Assembly: GCF_003076515.1 (NCBI RefSeq)
Contig: NZ_CP022390.1
Coordinates: 3,542,572 to 3,606,571, forward strand
Length of the DNA stretch: 64,000 nt
Origin: Alcaligenes aquatilis
GTDB taxonomy: Bacteria > Pseudomonadota > Gammaproteobacteria > Burkholderiales > Burkholderiaceae_B
Direction: 5' to 3'
Part shown: in pieces, positions 36,659 through 46,081 of the stretch
How the letters are laid out: each line of letters opens with the position of its first letter
Numbering within the stretch: the first letter of the stretch is position 1
Position numbers and translations under genes: made by a program
Notes under the pieces: generated by a model
Databases searched by the model: none
What the model saw: only the letters and a program-made list of their open reading frames with translations
Told to the model about the DNA's origin: nothing

Positions 36659-36793
36659 TCAGGCCGTGTTGTTACGCCAGGCAAGAGCGGGGCGATGGCT
36701 GGGGACAGCGCGCTCGGTATGGCACGGTGTAGCAAGTGGCGATCGGCAAGGCGCAAAGGCCCGGATCGGTTCTGTATGAATAATGCGGTGCAT
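36659..36793 (-). CDS. Small proline-rich leader ORF upstream of mgtA (44 codons)
   Basis: The ORF is too short for ordinary gene finding. It starts at an ATG (36793-36791) with AGGAG at 36800-36804, 6 nt upstream, and ends with TGA at 36659. The 44 residues begin MHRIIHTEPIRAF and contain 6 prolines, 6 arginines and 5 histidines. It precedes mgtA on the same strand by 127 bp and is separated from it by two hairpins. In Salmonella, mgtA is controlled by a short proline-containing leader peptide (MgtL); the sequence here is not the same, so the analogy is one of layout, not homology. Confidence 0.5.
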   Translation of the reverse strand: MHRIIHTEPIRAFAPCRSPLATPCHTERAVPSHRPALAWRNNTA

Positions 36794-37184
36794 GGTTGGC
36801 TCCTGATTGTGCTGCGCAAGTCCTATCAGCAGACAACCGAGCGGATCAGGTGTGTCTGAGGGGCCTGTGCAGCCTGTTTCTTCGACTGTCGTCGTTGGAC
36901 ATAGTGTGTTTTTCCTGTCAGAGGAAATGAACGTTCCTGCTTTCCGAACGAATGTTATTTTACGGTTTGCAAGCCGCTTTGCGACTGGCTTTGAGCCGTT
37001 TTTCCCCAGGCATTGGCGTATGGTTTCTATACGAAAGTATATGAACGGCCTGCTCCAGGGTAAAAACTGACGGCATGATGCAAGACAGAGATAGCTGGCC
37101 TAGTCTCTTTTATTTGTAGACAGCTGTGCTTAAGATGAGGGGATTCATTATTTTGGTGTGTGGTTTTCTTATGGCGGAACAATC
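36794..37184. other. Non-coding divergent region between mgtA leader and the PatZ-like gene
   Basis: About 390 bp with no convincing gene. On the minus strand a candidate -10 TAAAAT lies near 36955-36960, with a weak -35 17 bp upstream. An 18-codon ORF (36846-36902, minus) has only a poor ribosome binding site. The start of the PatZ-like gene has GCGGA 6 nt upstream. Confidence 0.4.
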
Positions 37185-39656
37185 ATGGCAGCCCTAAGGC
37201 ATCGTCTGACAGCATTGTTTGAGCCCCGTTCGGTGTTGGTCGTCTCCACCTTGCCTATGCCTCTGTTCAAAGAGGTGCCAGCCCGATTGGCTGGACGGAT
37301 CACGCAGGCTCGTATAACCGCCACGCAAGTGCAAGTGCCGGATCGTCTGGAAGGATTGACGGAGACACAGCGCCTGGATCTGGCGCTGGTTTGTATTGAG
37401 CCGGTGCGTTTGCCGCAGGCTCTGGATGCGATCCGGGTACACAAACCCCGTGTGGTCCTGCTCCTGCCCTCGAACCTGGCCTCCCGCGATCCCATGGAAG
37501 ACATGGTGTATGCGCGCTCCTGGGCCCGCATTAATAATTGTCTGATATTGGGGCCACGTGCCTTTGGAATACAGCGGCCGCATCTGGGCATCAATTTAAG
37601 CCACGAGCCACAAATGGCACTGGCGGGCCGTGTGGCTCTGGTATCTCAGTCGCGTTCCATTACCTCGGCCTTGATGGACTGGGCCGAAGATGTCAGCCTG
37701 GGTTTCTCTGCGATTGTGTCGGTGGGGGACGAGGCCGTTATCGATGTGCCCGAGGTGCTGGAATATCTGGCCATGGACCCGCGCACGGACAGTATTGCGC
37801 TGTATTTGGAACATACGCCCGCGTCTCGCCGTTTCACCAGTGCCTTGCACGCGGTGGCGGCGGTCAAACCGGTGGTGGTCTTGAAGGTAGGCGGCCAGCG
37901 TCAGCAAGGCGAGGCCCACGAGGCGGTATTCAATGCCTTGATGCGACGTGTAGGGGCAGTGCGCATTCGTTACTTCGTGCAGTTGTTCTCGGCTCTGAAA
38001 GTGCTGGTTTATACCCGTCGGCCCAAAGGGCGGCGTATTGCTTTGTTTTCCAATGGGAACGGTGCGGCGCAGATGGCCCTGGATGTTCTGGGTTCGGATG
38101 CGGCAGTGACTTGCCCAGAGCTCTCGCCCTCGACCCAGCGGGCGCTGGACAACCTGCTGGCCCCTGGCGATCAGGTTCAGAATCCAGTGGTGACCTATGT
38201 ACCACTGACGCCCATGCGTATCGACTCGGTCATTTCCACCTTGCTGGACGATAAGGATATTGACGGGGTGCTGGTCTTGTTGACCCCGGACCCTTTGGCC
38301 GATATGCCGGCGGTATCGCGTGAGTTGGCCATGTTGTCGGCCAGTGCTCGCAAGCCCATCATTACGTGTTTGATTGGGGATGCGGATATGCGGCCCTTGC
38401 GTCATTTGCTCGATGGGGTGGGGACGCCGGCTTTCCGGACTCCGGATACCGCAGCCAATGCGTTCGACTTGCTGGCCCGCTATCACTACAACCAGCACTT
38501 GTCGCAGCAGACCTTGCCGCCTTTGCCGCTGGGCACCTTGCCGGAAGTAGAACCTGCCCGTGAATTGGTGCGCCAGATTCAAAGCGAGCGCCGCGAGGCC
38601 AGCGAGCAGGAGTGTCGCGATTTGCTGCGCTACTTTCACGTGCCGGTTGTCGACTTGCGTGTGACACACGATCAGGGTGAACCTGATCCCGATGTTCCGC
38701 CCATGGGCCTGCGCTTTGAAACCGATGACAAGTTGGGCCCTTATGCGGTCTTTGGTGGGGCCGATCACGCGGATTGGCTTTCTTCGTCCTATCCGGCGGT
38801 GGAACTGCCACCCTTGAACCGTTATCTGGCGCGTCAATTGGTCGAGCGTAGTCCCTTGTGGCGCAAGAGCCTTTCCTCGCAATTGACGCCCTTGGTATTG
38901 ACGCAGTTGTTGCAGGTGCTGGAGCGTTTGTCGGACTTGATGAGTGAGCTGCCCGGCGTGCGTCGTGTGGTGCTCGATCCCATTATGGCGGGTGAGAACA
39001 GCCTGTACATCAAGAGTATCTCGATCTCCTTGAGCAAGCAGTCCATGCTGGTGCTGCCTGAGACAGCCGGCTATCGTCACATGGCGATTCATCCTTATCC
39101 GCGCAACATGATTGAACGGCGTCAGTTCAAGGACGGACAGCGCTGGACCTTGCGCCCCATCCGCCCCGAGGATGCCGAGGCTTTGCAGACCTTTATGCGC
39201 GGCCTGTCGGACGAAAGCCGCTACATGCGCTTTGTGTCCATGTTGCGTGAACTGACACCACGCATGCTGTCCCGCTACACCCGCATCGACTACGACCGGG
39301 AACTGGCGCTGATTGCTACCGTGCGTTCGCCCAATCCTGATAACCGTAACCATCCCCGTGACGAGATTATTGGCTTTGCCCACTATCTTCGTAATGGCGA
39401 TGGCCGGGGGGCGGAATATGCCCTGGTGATAGGGGATGCCTGGCAGCGGCGCGGTCTGGGCGTGATCTTGATGGAGGCGCTGATCCAGGCCGCTGCCGAG
39501 CAAGGGTTGACCTACATCGATGGCTATGTGCTGGCTTCCAACTCGCCTATGCAAGCCTTGATGAAGCGCTTGGGTTTTCAGAACGATGCGGATCCGGAGG
39601 ACCCCAGTATGCGGCGTGTCTGGTTGGACCTGGGTGAGACGCGTCGATCGGATTAA
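37185..39656 (+). CDS. PatZ/Pat-like protein lysine acetyltransferase (acyl-CoA synthetase-like plus GNAT)
   Basis: This 823-residue protein has the layout of E. coli PatZ/Salmonella Pat, which acetylate proteins such as acetyl-CoA synthetase. Residues 1-450 resemble the ADP-forming acyl-CoA synthetase CoA-binding and succinyl-CoA-ligase-like domains (VALVSQSRSITSALMDWA, DSIALYLEH). Residues about 460-640 are a reduced ATP-grasp-like part. The GNAT domain is at about 645-815 (LRPIRPEDAEALQTFM, and acetyl-CoA loop DAWQRRGLGVILMEALI). The first Rossmann loop is degenerate: VLVVSTLPMPLFKEV where relatives have GASxxPxxxG. Start at 37185; an in-frame alternative is 37158. Confidence 0.85.
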   Translation: MAALRHRLTALFEPRSVLVVSTLPMPLFKEVPARLAGRITQARITATQVQVPDRLEGLTETQRLDLALVCIEPVRLPQALDAIRVHKPRVVLLLPSNLASRDPMEDMVYARSWARINNCLILGPRAFGIQRPHLGINLSHEPQMALAGRVALVSQSRSITSALMDWAEDVSLGFSAIVSVGDEAVIDVPEVLEYLAMDPRTDSIALYLEHTPASRRFTSALHAVAAVKPVVVLKVGGQRQQGEAHEAVFNALMRRVGAVRIRYFVQLFSALKVLVYTRRPKGRRIALFSNGNGAAQMALDVLGSDAAVTCPELSPSTQRALDNLLAPGDQVQNPVVTYVPLTPMRIDSVISTLLDDKDIDGVLVLLTPDPLADMPAVSRELAMLSASARKPIITCLIGDADMRPLRHLLDGVGTPAFRTPDTAANAFDLLARYHYNQHLSQQTLPPLPLGTLPEVEPARELVRQIQSERREASEQECRDLLRYFHVPVVDLRVTHDQGEPDPDVPPMGLRFETDDKLGPYAVFGGADHADWLSSSYPAVELPPLNRYLARQLVERSPLWRKSLSSQLTPLVLTQLLQVLERLSDLMSELPGVRRVVLDPIMAGENSLYIKSISISLSKQSMLVLPETAGYRHMAIHPYPRNMIERRQFKDGQRWTLRPIRPEDAEALQTFMRGLSDESRYMRFVSMLRELTPRMLSRYTRIDYDRELALIATVRSPNPDNRNHPRDEIIGFAHYLRNGDGRGAEYALVIGDAWQRRGLGVILMEALIQAAAEQGLTYIDGYVLASNSPMQALMKRLGFQNDADPEDPSMRRVWLDLGETRRSD

Positions 39657-39712
39657 GCACAGACAGCTCAATCCGTTTGTCAGGGAAATACCCGTTTAAT
39701 TGTGCCCCTAAT

Positions 39713-39740
39713 GTCCCGACTCACTCAACGGTGTCGGGAC
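39713..39740. repeat. Inverted repeat after the PatZ-like gene
   Basis: A perfect 8-bp stem GTCCCGAC (39713-39720) / GTCGGGAC (39733-39740) with a 12-nt loop lies 56 bp beyond the stop. It may be a terminator without a T-run, or part of the 5' region of the next gene. Confidence 0.45.
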
Positions 39741-39842
39741 TATGATGCGCTCGTGATGGCAGGCAGCACAGCGTTTGAGCGCGGCTGCCGCCACATCAAT
39801 GGATGGTGCTCAACACCGACGGCACTTTATACCGGGGACACA

Positions 39843-41921
39843 ATGATGCGATTGAATCTGGCTGCTGTGCAGCGATGGCTGCTTGGTTTGTTCTTGATTG
39901 GCGGTCTGCTGGCTTGTTCCGGGCAGACAACGATGTCGTCAGAAAAAAACCATTACGAGTTCTCCCTGGAGAACGACAGCTTGGAAATGCGGGATGGCGT
40001 GCGCCTGGCGGTGACGTATTACCGACCGTTGGCCAAAGCACCGGGAGAAACCTTCCCAGTCATTCTGGAAATGCTGCCCTATCGCAAGGACGATTTTTTT
40101 GCGCTGGGTGACTACGAGTATGGCTCTTATTTTGCCAAGCGGGGATATGTGGTGGCGCGGGTCGACGTGCGTGGCACGGGAGGTAGTACTGGCCCGGTCC
40201 CTGTCAGCGAATATTCCGCTGCCGAGATTGCAGATGCCCAGGAGCTGATTGATCAACTGTCCCGCCAGAGCTGGTCCAACGGCAAGGTGGGTATGTATGG
40301 CTTGTCCTGGAGTGCGTTCAATTCCTTGATGACAGCACATAGAAAACCGCCTGCACTCAAGGCCATTATTGCGGCACACGGTTCTACCGATCTGTTCTAC
40401 AACGACGTTCACTATATTGATGGTGCCTTGCATATCGACTCCTATGCGCACCAGATTGATACCGATAACGCCATGCCGCAAAGTCCGGAGTATCGGATTG
40501 ATCAGGAGTACTTCAAGAACCGTTTTGACCGCGAGCCCTGGATTTTTACCTGGCTGCGTCAACAGCAGGACGGAGATTTCTGGCGCGCCGAGTCTCTGGC
40601 CTTCAAGAAGCAGCCTTTGGAAGTGCCGGCCTATTTGATTGGTGGCTTGCTGGATGGTTATCGCGATTTTGCGCTGGATGTCAGTCGAACCTCGAAAGCC
40701 CCTGTGATTGTGGAGATGGGACCCTGGAACCATGCCTGGCCGGAGTATGGTGTACCTGGCCCGAATTATGAGTGGCGCGAGAAGGCGGTGCGCTGGTGGG
40801 ACTACTGGCTTAAAGATATAGATACCGGGATTCTGGATGAACCCCGCCGGATGGCCTTTATGCGTACCGGCCATGCTCCGGCTACAGATCGGCAAACCGT
40901 GCCTGGTTATTGGCGCTGCGATTCGCAATGGCCCGTGGAGGGCGCGAGGACTGAACGCCTGCATCCTCAAGCCGGGCACCAACTGGCGGCTATTGCTCCT
41001 GCCTCAGGCTTGGCCCAGACCTTACCTTACAAGGCCGGAACGGGTTTGGCGGGGGGCGGCTGGTGGGGCGAGCAGACGGGGGACATGTCAGCCGACGATG
41101 CCCATAGCCTGGTTTATGATTCCGCACCTTTGAGCCAGGCCATGGAAATCATGGGCATGCCCAAGGTAAGCCTGAAGGTAGCGGCTGATGCGCCTTTTTA
41201 TCAATGGACGGTACGGCTGGAAGATGTGGCCCCCGATGGGCAGGTTTCTTTGGTCAGCGGGGCAATCATCAATCCCTCTCAGCGTGTTTCGCGTCTGGAG
41301 CCTCAGGCCTTGGTGCCGGGTGAGGCGACCAACCTGGAGACCTCCATTCACTTCACCACATGGCGTTTCAAGCCGGGCCATCGCATTCGTTTGGCGGTAA
41401 GCAATGCGCAGTTTCCCATGGTCTGGCCCAGCCCGACGGCGGGTGTCACCAGTCTGTTTCCGGGGGTTGATACCTGGGTGGATTTACCGGTGGTGCCTGT
41501 GCGGGAGCAGGGCACGCAGGCTTGCATCATGTCGCCACCCCAGGCTAGCGAAGCGGCTCCCTTTGGTCGCACTATCGACGGCGACGGTCCTGTATTCAGC
41601 AGCGTTCGTAACGAAGAGACGGGTGATGCGATCTTTACGACCAGCAACGAGCTTAGCTGGGTGTTGCATGACAATTTATACCGTTCCGAGGAAATGTATC
41701 GTTGGGAGGTCAACGACGCTGCACCCGCCAAGGCGCGCTATCAGGGCGATCGGCGCAATGTGTTTAGCATCCAGGGGCGGGAGATCGATATGTCAGCCCA
41801 AGCCCGGATCGAGTCCGATGAGTCTTATTTCTACCTGACATTTACGCGGGTGCTAAAGGAGGATGGGGTGCTGGTTCGGGAAAAGAGATGGCAGGAGCGT
41901 ATCGCTCGGGTGTATCAATAA
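39843..41921 (+). CDS. CocE/NonD-family alpha/beta hydrolase, predicted lipoprotein
   Basis: This 692-residue protein begins with a lipoprotein signal (LLGLFLIGGLLACSGQ, cysteine near residue 24), so it is probably anchored in the periplasm or outer membrane. The catalytic domain has DVRGTGGSTGP and the nucleophile motif YGLSWSAF with S155; EMGPWNHAW carries the likely triad histidine. The C-terminal PepX-type jelly-roll domain is visible from about residue 400 (SLKVAADAPFYQWTVRL). Relatives cleave esters or Xaa-Pro peptides. GGGGAC precedes the twin ATG; the upstream in-frame start at 39702 is unlikely as it would bury the signal. Confidence 0.87.
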   Translation: MMRLNLAAVQRWLLGLFLIGGLLACSGQTTMSSEKNHYEFSLENDSLEMRDGVRLAVTYYRPLAKAPGETFPVILEMLPYRKDDFFALGDYEYGSYFAKRGYVVARVDVRGTGGSTGPVPVSEYSAAEIADAQELIDQLSRQSWSNGKVGMYGLSWSAFNSLMTAHRKPPALKAIIAAHGSTDLFYNDVHYIDGALHIDSYAHQIDTDNAMPQSPEYRIDQEYFKNRFDREPWIFTWLRQQQDGDFWRAESLAFKKQPLEVPAYLIGGLLDGYRDFALDVSRTSKAPVIVEMGPWNHAWPEYGVPGPNYEWREKAVRWWDYWLKDIDTGILDEPRRMAFMRTGHAPATDRQTVPGYWRCDSQWPVEGARTERLHPQAGHQLAAIAPASGLAQTLPYKAGTGLAGGGWWGEQTGDMSADDAHSLVYDSAPLSQAMEIMGMPKVSLKVAADAPFYQWTVRLEDVAPDGQVSLVSGAIINPSQRVSRLEPQALVPGEATNLETSIHFTTWRFKPGHRIRLAVSNAQFPMVWPSPTAGVTSLFPGVDTWVDLPVVPVREQGTQACIMSPPQASEAAPFGRTIDGDGPVFSSVRNEETGDAIFTTSNELSWVLHDNLYRSEEMYRWEVNDAAPAKARYQGDRRNVFSIQGREIDMSAQARIESDESYFYLTFTRVLKEDGVLVREKRWQERIARVYQ

Positions 41922-41934
41922 AAAGCTGAATCAA

Positions 41935-41970
41935 GAAAAAACGCCGCTGTGATTGCAGCGGCGTTTTTTT
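41935..41970. terminator. Bidirectional terminator
   Basis: A 9-bp perfect stem (41941-41949 / 41956-41964) is flanked by five or more A's and seven T's. It serves the CocE-type gene and the convergent carboxylesterase gene. Confidence 0.88.
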
Positions 41971-41982
41971 CTTGTGAGCTGA

Positions 41983-42651
41983 TTAGCGCAGTACCTGCTT
42001 CAGAAAGTGACCAATCGCACTGATTTCTTCCGGGCAAACCGCGTGGGGCATGGGGTAGACATTCCATTGCACCTGATAGCCCATGGCCTCCAGCTGCTGA
42101 CGGCTGGCTTCGGCACGGGTCAGAGGCACAACTGGGTCCATGTTGCCATGCGCCATGAAAATAGGTGTGTTTTGATTGGCCTGATGGCGCTCGTTTTCTA
42201 CTGCTGCGGCCAAAGGTAGGTAACCGGACAGACAGAGCATGCCGGCCAGACGTTCGGGCAAGCGTAGTCCGGTTTGCAAGGTCATGGCACAGCCTTGCGA
42301 GAAACCGGCCAGCACAATGTTTTCGGTAGGAATGCCACGGGCATTTTCGCGTGCAATCAGGTTTTGCACCTCGATCTGAGATTTACGCAGTCCGCTTTCA
42401 TCCTCGTGACGTACCAGGTCAGCTACATAAATGTCGTACCAAGAACGCATGGCCATGCCGCCGTTGATGGTGACGGGCTGGATGGGGGCGTGCGGGAAAA
42501 TGAAACGGATAGCGGGGGCGTTTTGCAGGCCCAGCTCTGGCACGATAGGGGCAAAATCGTGGCCGTCGGCACCTAAACCATGTAGCCAGATAACGGCATG
42601 CTGGGGATTGGCACCGGTTTCAATTTCAATCGACTCAAGCAGCGGGTTCAT
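41983..42651 (-). CDS. Carboxylesterase/phospholipase family serine hydrolase (YpfH/EstB-like)
   Basis: This 222-residue alpha/beta hydrolase has [18 protein letters not shown] (oxyanion loop), the nucleophile elbow [11 protein letters not shown] and the triad aspartate/histidine in [11 protein letters not shown] and [11 protein letters not shown]. The family resembles Pseudomonas carboxylesterase II and acyl-protein thioesterases. Its start overlaps the darP stop by 4 bp (ATGA), so it is translated from the same mRNA. Confidence 0.9.
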   Translation of the reverse strand: MNPLLESIEIETGANPQHAVIWLHGLGADGHDFAPIVPELGLQNAPAIRFIFPHAPIQPVTINGGMAMRSWYDIYVADLVRHEDESGLRKSQIEVQNLIARENARGIPTENIVLAGFSQGCAMTLQTGLRLPERLAGMLCLSGYLPLAAAVENERHQANQNTPIFMAHGNMDPVVPLTRAEASRQQLEAMGYQVQWNVYPMPHAVCPEEISAIGHFLKQVLR

Positions 42652-43202
42652 GCGGACTCCGAAAGATCTACCAAGGTCTTGATGTACTGGTACAGGGCGC
42701 GGTAGTGTTTGCGCTGTGGATCCTGGCCTTGTACCAGTGTGGCATTTTTCTCCGCCTCTTTGCGTGCGGCACGAATCAGGGTGCGCAATTGCTGGATATC
42801 GGCGCCGGAAAATTCATTCATGAATTCAGTCAGAGCGTCGTCATCACGCAACAACAGGTCGCGCAGCGCTTCCAGCCTGTGCATGGCACGGGTGTCTTCC
42901 TTGGAGCCGTTTTCCCAGACGTCCAGTTGTTTTAGGATCGGTTCGGGATCCACATTGCGCATCAGCTTGCCCACATAGTGGATTTGACGGCGGCGTCCTT
43001 CACGGGCCGTCGGGCTGATGCGCTTGGCATCCTTGATGGCGGCCATTAAGGACTCGCCCAGATCAAGTTGTTTGAGTCGGTCGTCCGAGAGCTCGATCAG
43101 GCGTTTGCCTAGGTCAAGCAGAGCGTGCATTTCGCGTTTTACCTGCGATTTGCTGGGGCGGTCGTAACCGTTTTCATCGATTTCAGTGCGTGGACGGGCC
43201 AT
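42648..43202 (-). CDS. darP: Ribosome biogenesis factor DarP (YjgA)
   Basis: This 184-residue protein of the YjgA family associates with late 50S precursors. Visible family words are [41 protein letters not shown] and [15 protein letters not shown]. It is divergent from pmbA across 66 bp, the yjgA-pmbA neighbourhood known in many proteobacteria, and is followed by the esterase gene with a 4-bp overlap. Confidence 0.94.
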   Translation of the reverse strand: MARPRTEIDENGYDRPSKSQVKREMHALLDLGKRLIELSDDRLKQLDLGESLMAAIKDAKRISPTAREGRRRQIHYVGKLMRNVDPEPILKQLDVWENGSKEDTRAMHRLEALRDLLLRDDDALTEFMNEFSGADIQQLRTLIRAARKEAEKNATLVQGQDPQRKHYRALYQYIKTLVDLSESA

Positions 43203-43268
43203 AGAAGTGAAATAGCAAAGATTGTCGCCAATTGGCTATGATAACCGCCTAACCCTCAAAGAGTAGCA

Positions 43269-44636
43269 ATGAGTCATCCAACTATTTCCCAATTGTCGAT
43301 CAGTGCCAATCAGTTCCAGTTTTGCGAATTGGTAGACGAGGCGCTGCGGCATGCCAAAAAACTGGGCGCCAGTGATGCTGCCGTCGATATTTCAGAAAAC
43401 AAAGGTCTGGCCGTCTCGGTGCGCCAGATGGAACTGGAAACGGTAGAGCAGACGCAAGACCGCTCCTTGGGTGTGACGGTGTTCGCAGGCCAGCGCAGTG
43501 GTTCGGCCTCGACCTCGGACTTTTCAGTCAAGGCGCTGCGTGAAACGGTGGAAGCGGCCTGGCATATTGCCCGCTATACCGCTGAAGATCCGTTCGCCGG
43601 TCTGCCTGAAAAAGACATGTTGGCCCAGGGCTATCCCGATCTGCACTTGCATCACCCCTGGATGCTGGATGCCGACCAGGCGACTAAGCTGGCGATCCGT
43701 GCCGAGCAAGCCGCGCTGGAACTAAGCCCACTGATCAGCAATTCCGAAGGTGCATCGGTCGATACGCTGGAAGGGCACTTTGTGATGGGCAACAGCCGCG
43801 GCTTTTTGGGTGGCTATCCCTACAGCCGTCATTCGCTCAGTGTCAGCCCCATTGCCGGCAAGGGTGATCATATGCACCGCGATTACTGGTACAGCAGCTC
43901 GCGTGATCCTTCCCGTCTGGCCAGTCCCGAGTCGGTTGGCCGTTACGCGGCCGAGCGTACCTTGTCGCGTCTGTCGGCCCGCCGTATTCCTACTGGCCGC
44001 TATCCGGTTTTGTTTGAAGCTCCGCTGGCGGTAGGCTTGATTGGTTCCCTGGTGCAGGCCACCAGCGGGTCGGCCCTGTATCGCAAGACCAGTTTCTTGT
44101 TGGACTCGCTGGGCAAGTCTGTCATGGCCAAACACATTGATGTGCTGGAGCGCCCGCATTTGGCGGCCGCTATGGGCAGTGCGCCGTTTGACTCGGAAGG
44201 GGTACGTACGTGCGACCGCGATGTTGTGCGTGGCGGAGAGCTGAAAGGGTATTTCTTGTCCTCCTACGCAGGTCGTAAATTGGGTATGCCCTCTACGGGG
44301 AACGCCGGTGGTTCGCACAACTTGCTGCTTAGCTCGCGTCTGACCCGTCCCGAGGACGATTTGGAGGCCATGTTGAAGAAAATGGGCCGTGGTTTATTGG
44401 TTACCGAGCTGATCGGCCAGGGCATTAATCACCTGACAGGCGATTACTCGCGGGGTGCCTTTGGCTACTGGGTGGAGAATGGCCGTATTCAGCATGCGGT
44501 CGAGGAAGTCACGATTGCGGGCAATCTGGCCGAGATGTTCGCGCAGATTGTGGCTGTGGGTGCCGATACCTTTGCCGCCGGTTCCAAGCGCACGGGTTCC
44601 ATCTTGATTGAACAGATGTCGGTGGCCGGTTCCTGA
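43269..44636 (+). CDS. pmbA: Metalloprotease PmbA/TldE
   Basis: PmbA/TldE works with TldD as a heterodimeric protease that trims peptides such as microcin precursors and CcdA. The 455-residue protein has DISENKGLAVSVRQMELETVE, VTVFAGQRSGSAST, the PLAVGLIGSLVQATSG segment and the C-terminal GRIQHAVEEVTIAGNL. It lacks the HExxxH zinc motif, as expected for the TldE subunit. No tldD is in the window. Confidence 0.95.
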   Translation: MSHPTISQLSISANQFQFCELVDEALRHAKKLGASDAAVDISENKGLAVSVRQMELETVEQTQDRSLGVTVFAGQRSGSASTSDFSVKALRETVEAAWHIARYTAEDPFAGLPEKDMLAQGYPDLHLHHPWMLDADQATKLAIRAEQAALELSPLISNSEGASVDTLEGHFVMGNSRGFLGGYPYSRHSLSVSPIAGKGDHMHRDYWYSSSRDPSRLASPESVGRYAAERTLSRLSARRIPTGRYPVLFEAPLAVGLIGSLVQATSGSALYRKTSFLLDSLGKSVMAKHIDVLERPHLAAAMGSAPFDSEGVRTCDRDVVRGGELKGYFLSSYAGRKLGMPSTGNAGGSHNLLLSSRLTRPEDDLEAMLKKMGRGLLVTELIGQGINHLTGDYSRGAFGYWVENGRIQHAVEEVTIAGNLAEMFAQIVAVGADTFAAGSKRTGSILIEQMSVAGS

Positions 44637-44919
44637 TAGCTGCTGTCTGGAGTACCTGGCCAGATTGTGATGTCTTGGCTCAGGCAAGCGGCCCGTCAGC
44701 GACAAGAGGATGATGGCCTGAATTCGGAGTTATTTGTGGTTCAGGCCGTGTTGCAGGCAGTGTCTGGCATAGGCTCCAGGTCAAAGGCTCGGCAAGATAA
44801 GGCCGAATTTGCGGGATAATCCGGGCTTTCACCGCACCCCATTCGGGGCGCGCCAGTGTACTATCCATAGCATAAAAATATTTCCCCATTTTCGTCGAAT
44901 ACCCACAAGGAGGTTATTC

Positions 44920-46023
44920 ATGCAGCGTCGCTCGTTTCTGAAAAAGGCAGGTCTTGGCGCCGTAGCCAGTACCGCCGCTGTTGCTGCCCCTGCTATTGCC
45001 CAAAGCAATCCCAAGATTAACTGGAAGCTGACCTCGACTTACGGTCCCGCTACCCCGGCTCTGTTTTCGACTGCCCAGGCGTTTTGCAAGATGGTTGAGG
45101 AAGCCTCCGATGGCAACTTCAATATCCGTCTGTACCCTGCGGGTGAAATTGTCCCCGGTTTTGGTGTGATGGACGCTGTTAGCAATGGCACGGTCGAATG
45201 TGGTCAGACGGCCTCGTATTACTACTACGGTAAAGATCCTTCTTTCAGCTTTGACACAGCGGTGCCATTTGGCCTGAACGCTCGTCAGATGAATGCCTGG
45301 ATGCAGGAAGGCAACGGCACCAAGCTGCTGCGTGAACTGTTCGCCACCCGTAACATCATCAACTTTGCTTTCGGTAATACCGGCACCCAGATGGGCGGTT
45401 GGTACCGCAAGGAAATCAATTCCCTGGAAGACCTGAAAGGTCTGAAGATGCGTACCGCCGGTTTTGCCGGTGAAGTGCTGGCCCGCATGGGTGTGGTGCC
45501 TCAGCAAGTGCCGCCAGGCGATATTTACCCATCGCTGGAAAAAGGCACACTGGACGCCGTGGAATTCGTCGGTCCCGTGGACGATGAAAAGCTGGGCTTC
45601 CAGAAAGTGGCCAAGTACTACTACTACCCCGGTTGGTGGGAAGGGTCGGCTCAGGTGTCGCTGTACGTGAACGATGCCGCTTTCCAGGCACTGCCCAAGC
45701 AATACCAGGCCCTGATTGAAACGGCTTCGCGTGCAGCTGGTGAACGCATGATTTGTCAGTATGACGCGCAAAGCCCGGCTGCATTGCGTCGTCTGATTGC
45801 CAGCGGTGCTGTCCTGAAAGCGTTCCCACGTGATGTGATGGACGAGGCTTTCAAGACCTCCAATATTTTGTACAAGGAATTCTGCGACAAGGATCCCATG
45901 TTCAAGAAGATTCACGACGACTACATGGGCTTTCGTGACGCGATCGTGCCTTGGTTCCGTGTCGCTGAAGGTTCCTACGACAACTACCTGGGCATCGCTT
46001 TGGCGAACCGGAAAAAAGGCTGA
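44920..46023 (+). CDS. TRAP transporter substrate-binding protein (DctP family), orphan
   Basis: This 367-residue periplasmic binding protein begins with a twin-arginine signal (MQRRSFLKKAGLGAVAS then APAIAQ), so it is probably exported folded. The DctP family wording LKGLKMRTAGFAGEVLARMG includes the carboxylate-binding arginine, and AVEFVGPVDDEKLGF plus YYYPGWWEGS resemble the subfamily that binds 2-oxo acids and related monocarboxylates. AAGGAGG lies 7 nt upstream of the ATG. No DctQ or DctM gene is adjacent; a strong terminator follows. Confidence 0.9.
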   Translation: MQRRSFLKKAGLGAVASTAAVAAPAIAQSNPKINWKLTSTYGPATPALFSTAQAFCKMVEEASDGNFNIRLYPAGEIVPGFGVMDAVSNGTVECGQTASYYYYGKDPSFSFDTAVPFGLNARQMNAWMQEGNGTKLLRELFATRNIINFAFGNTGTQMGGWYRKEINSLEDLKGLKMRTAGFAGEVLARMGVVPQQVPPGDIYPSLEKGTLDAVEFVGPVDDEKLGFQKVAKYYYYPGWWEGSAQVSLYVNDAAFQALPKQYQALIETASRAAGERMICQYDAQSPAALRRLIASGAVLKAFPRDVMDEAFKTSNILYKEFCDKDPMFKKIHDDYMGFRDAIVPWFRVAEGSYDNYLGIALANRKKG

Positions 46024-46081
46024 TCCCAGTACCTGGGTCCGGGCAGAGCAATCTGTGCGGACTCGACAGGCTAGCCTTGTT

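Noticed and set aside
36846..36902. 18-codon ORF further up the mgtA leader (minus strand)
   Set aside because: The ribosome binding site is weak and too far from the ATG; kept only as a note beside the better 44-codon ORF.
37596..39671. 691-codon open frame antisense to the PatZ-like gene
   Set aside because: Its product has no domain, is rich in His/Gln/Arg as expected for a shadow of GC-biased codons, and the sense frame encodes a clear two-domain protein.
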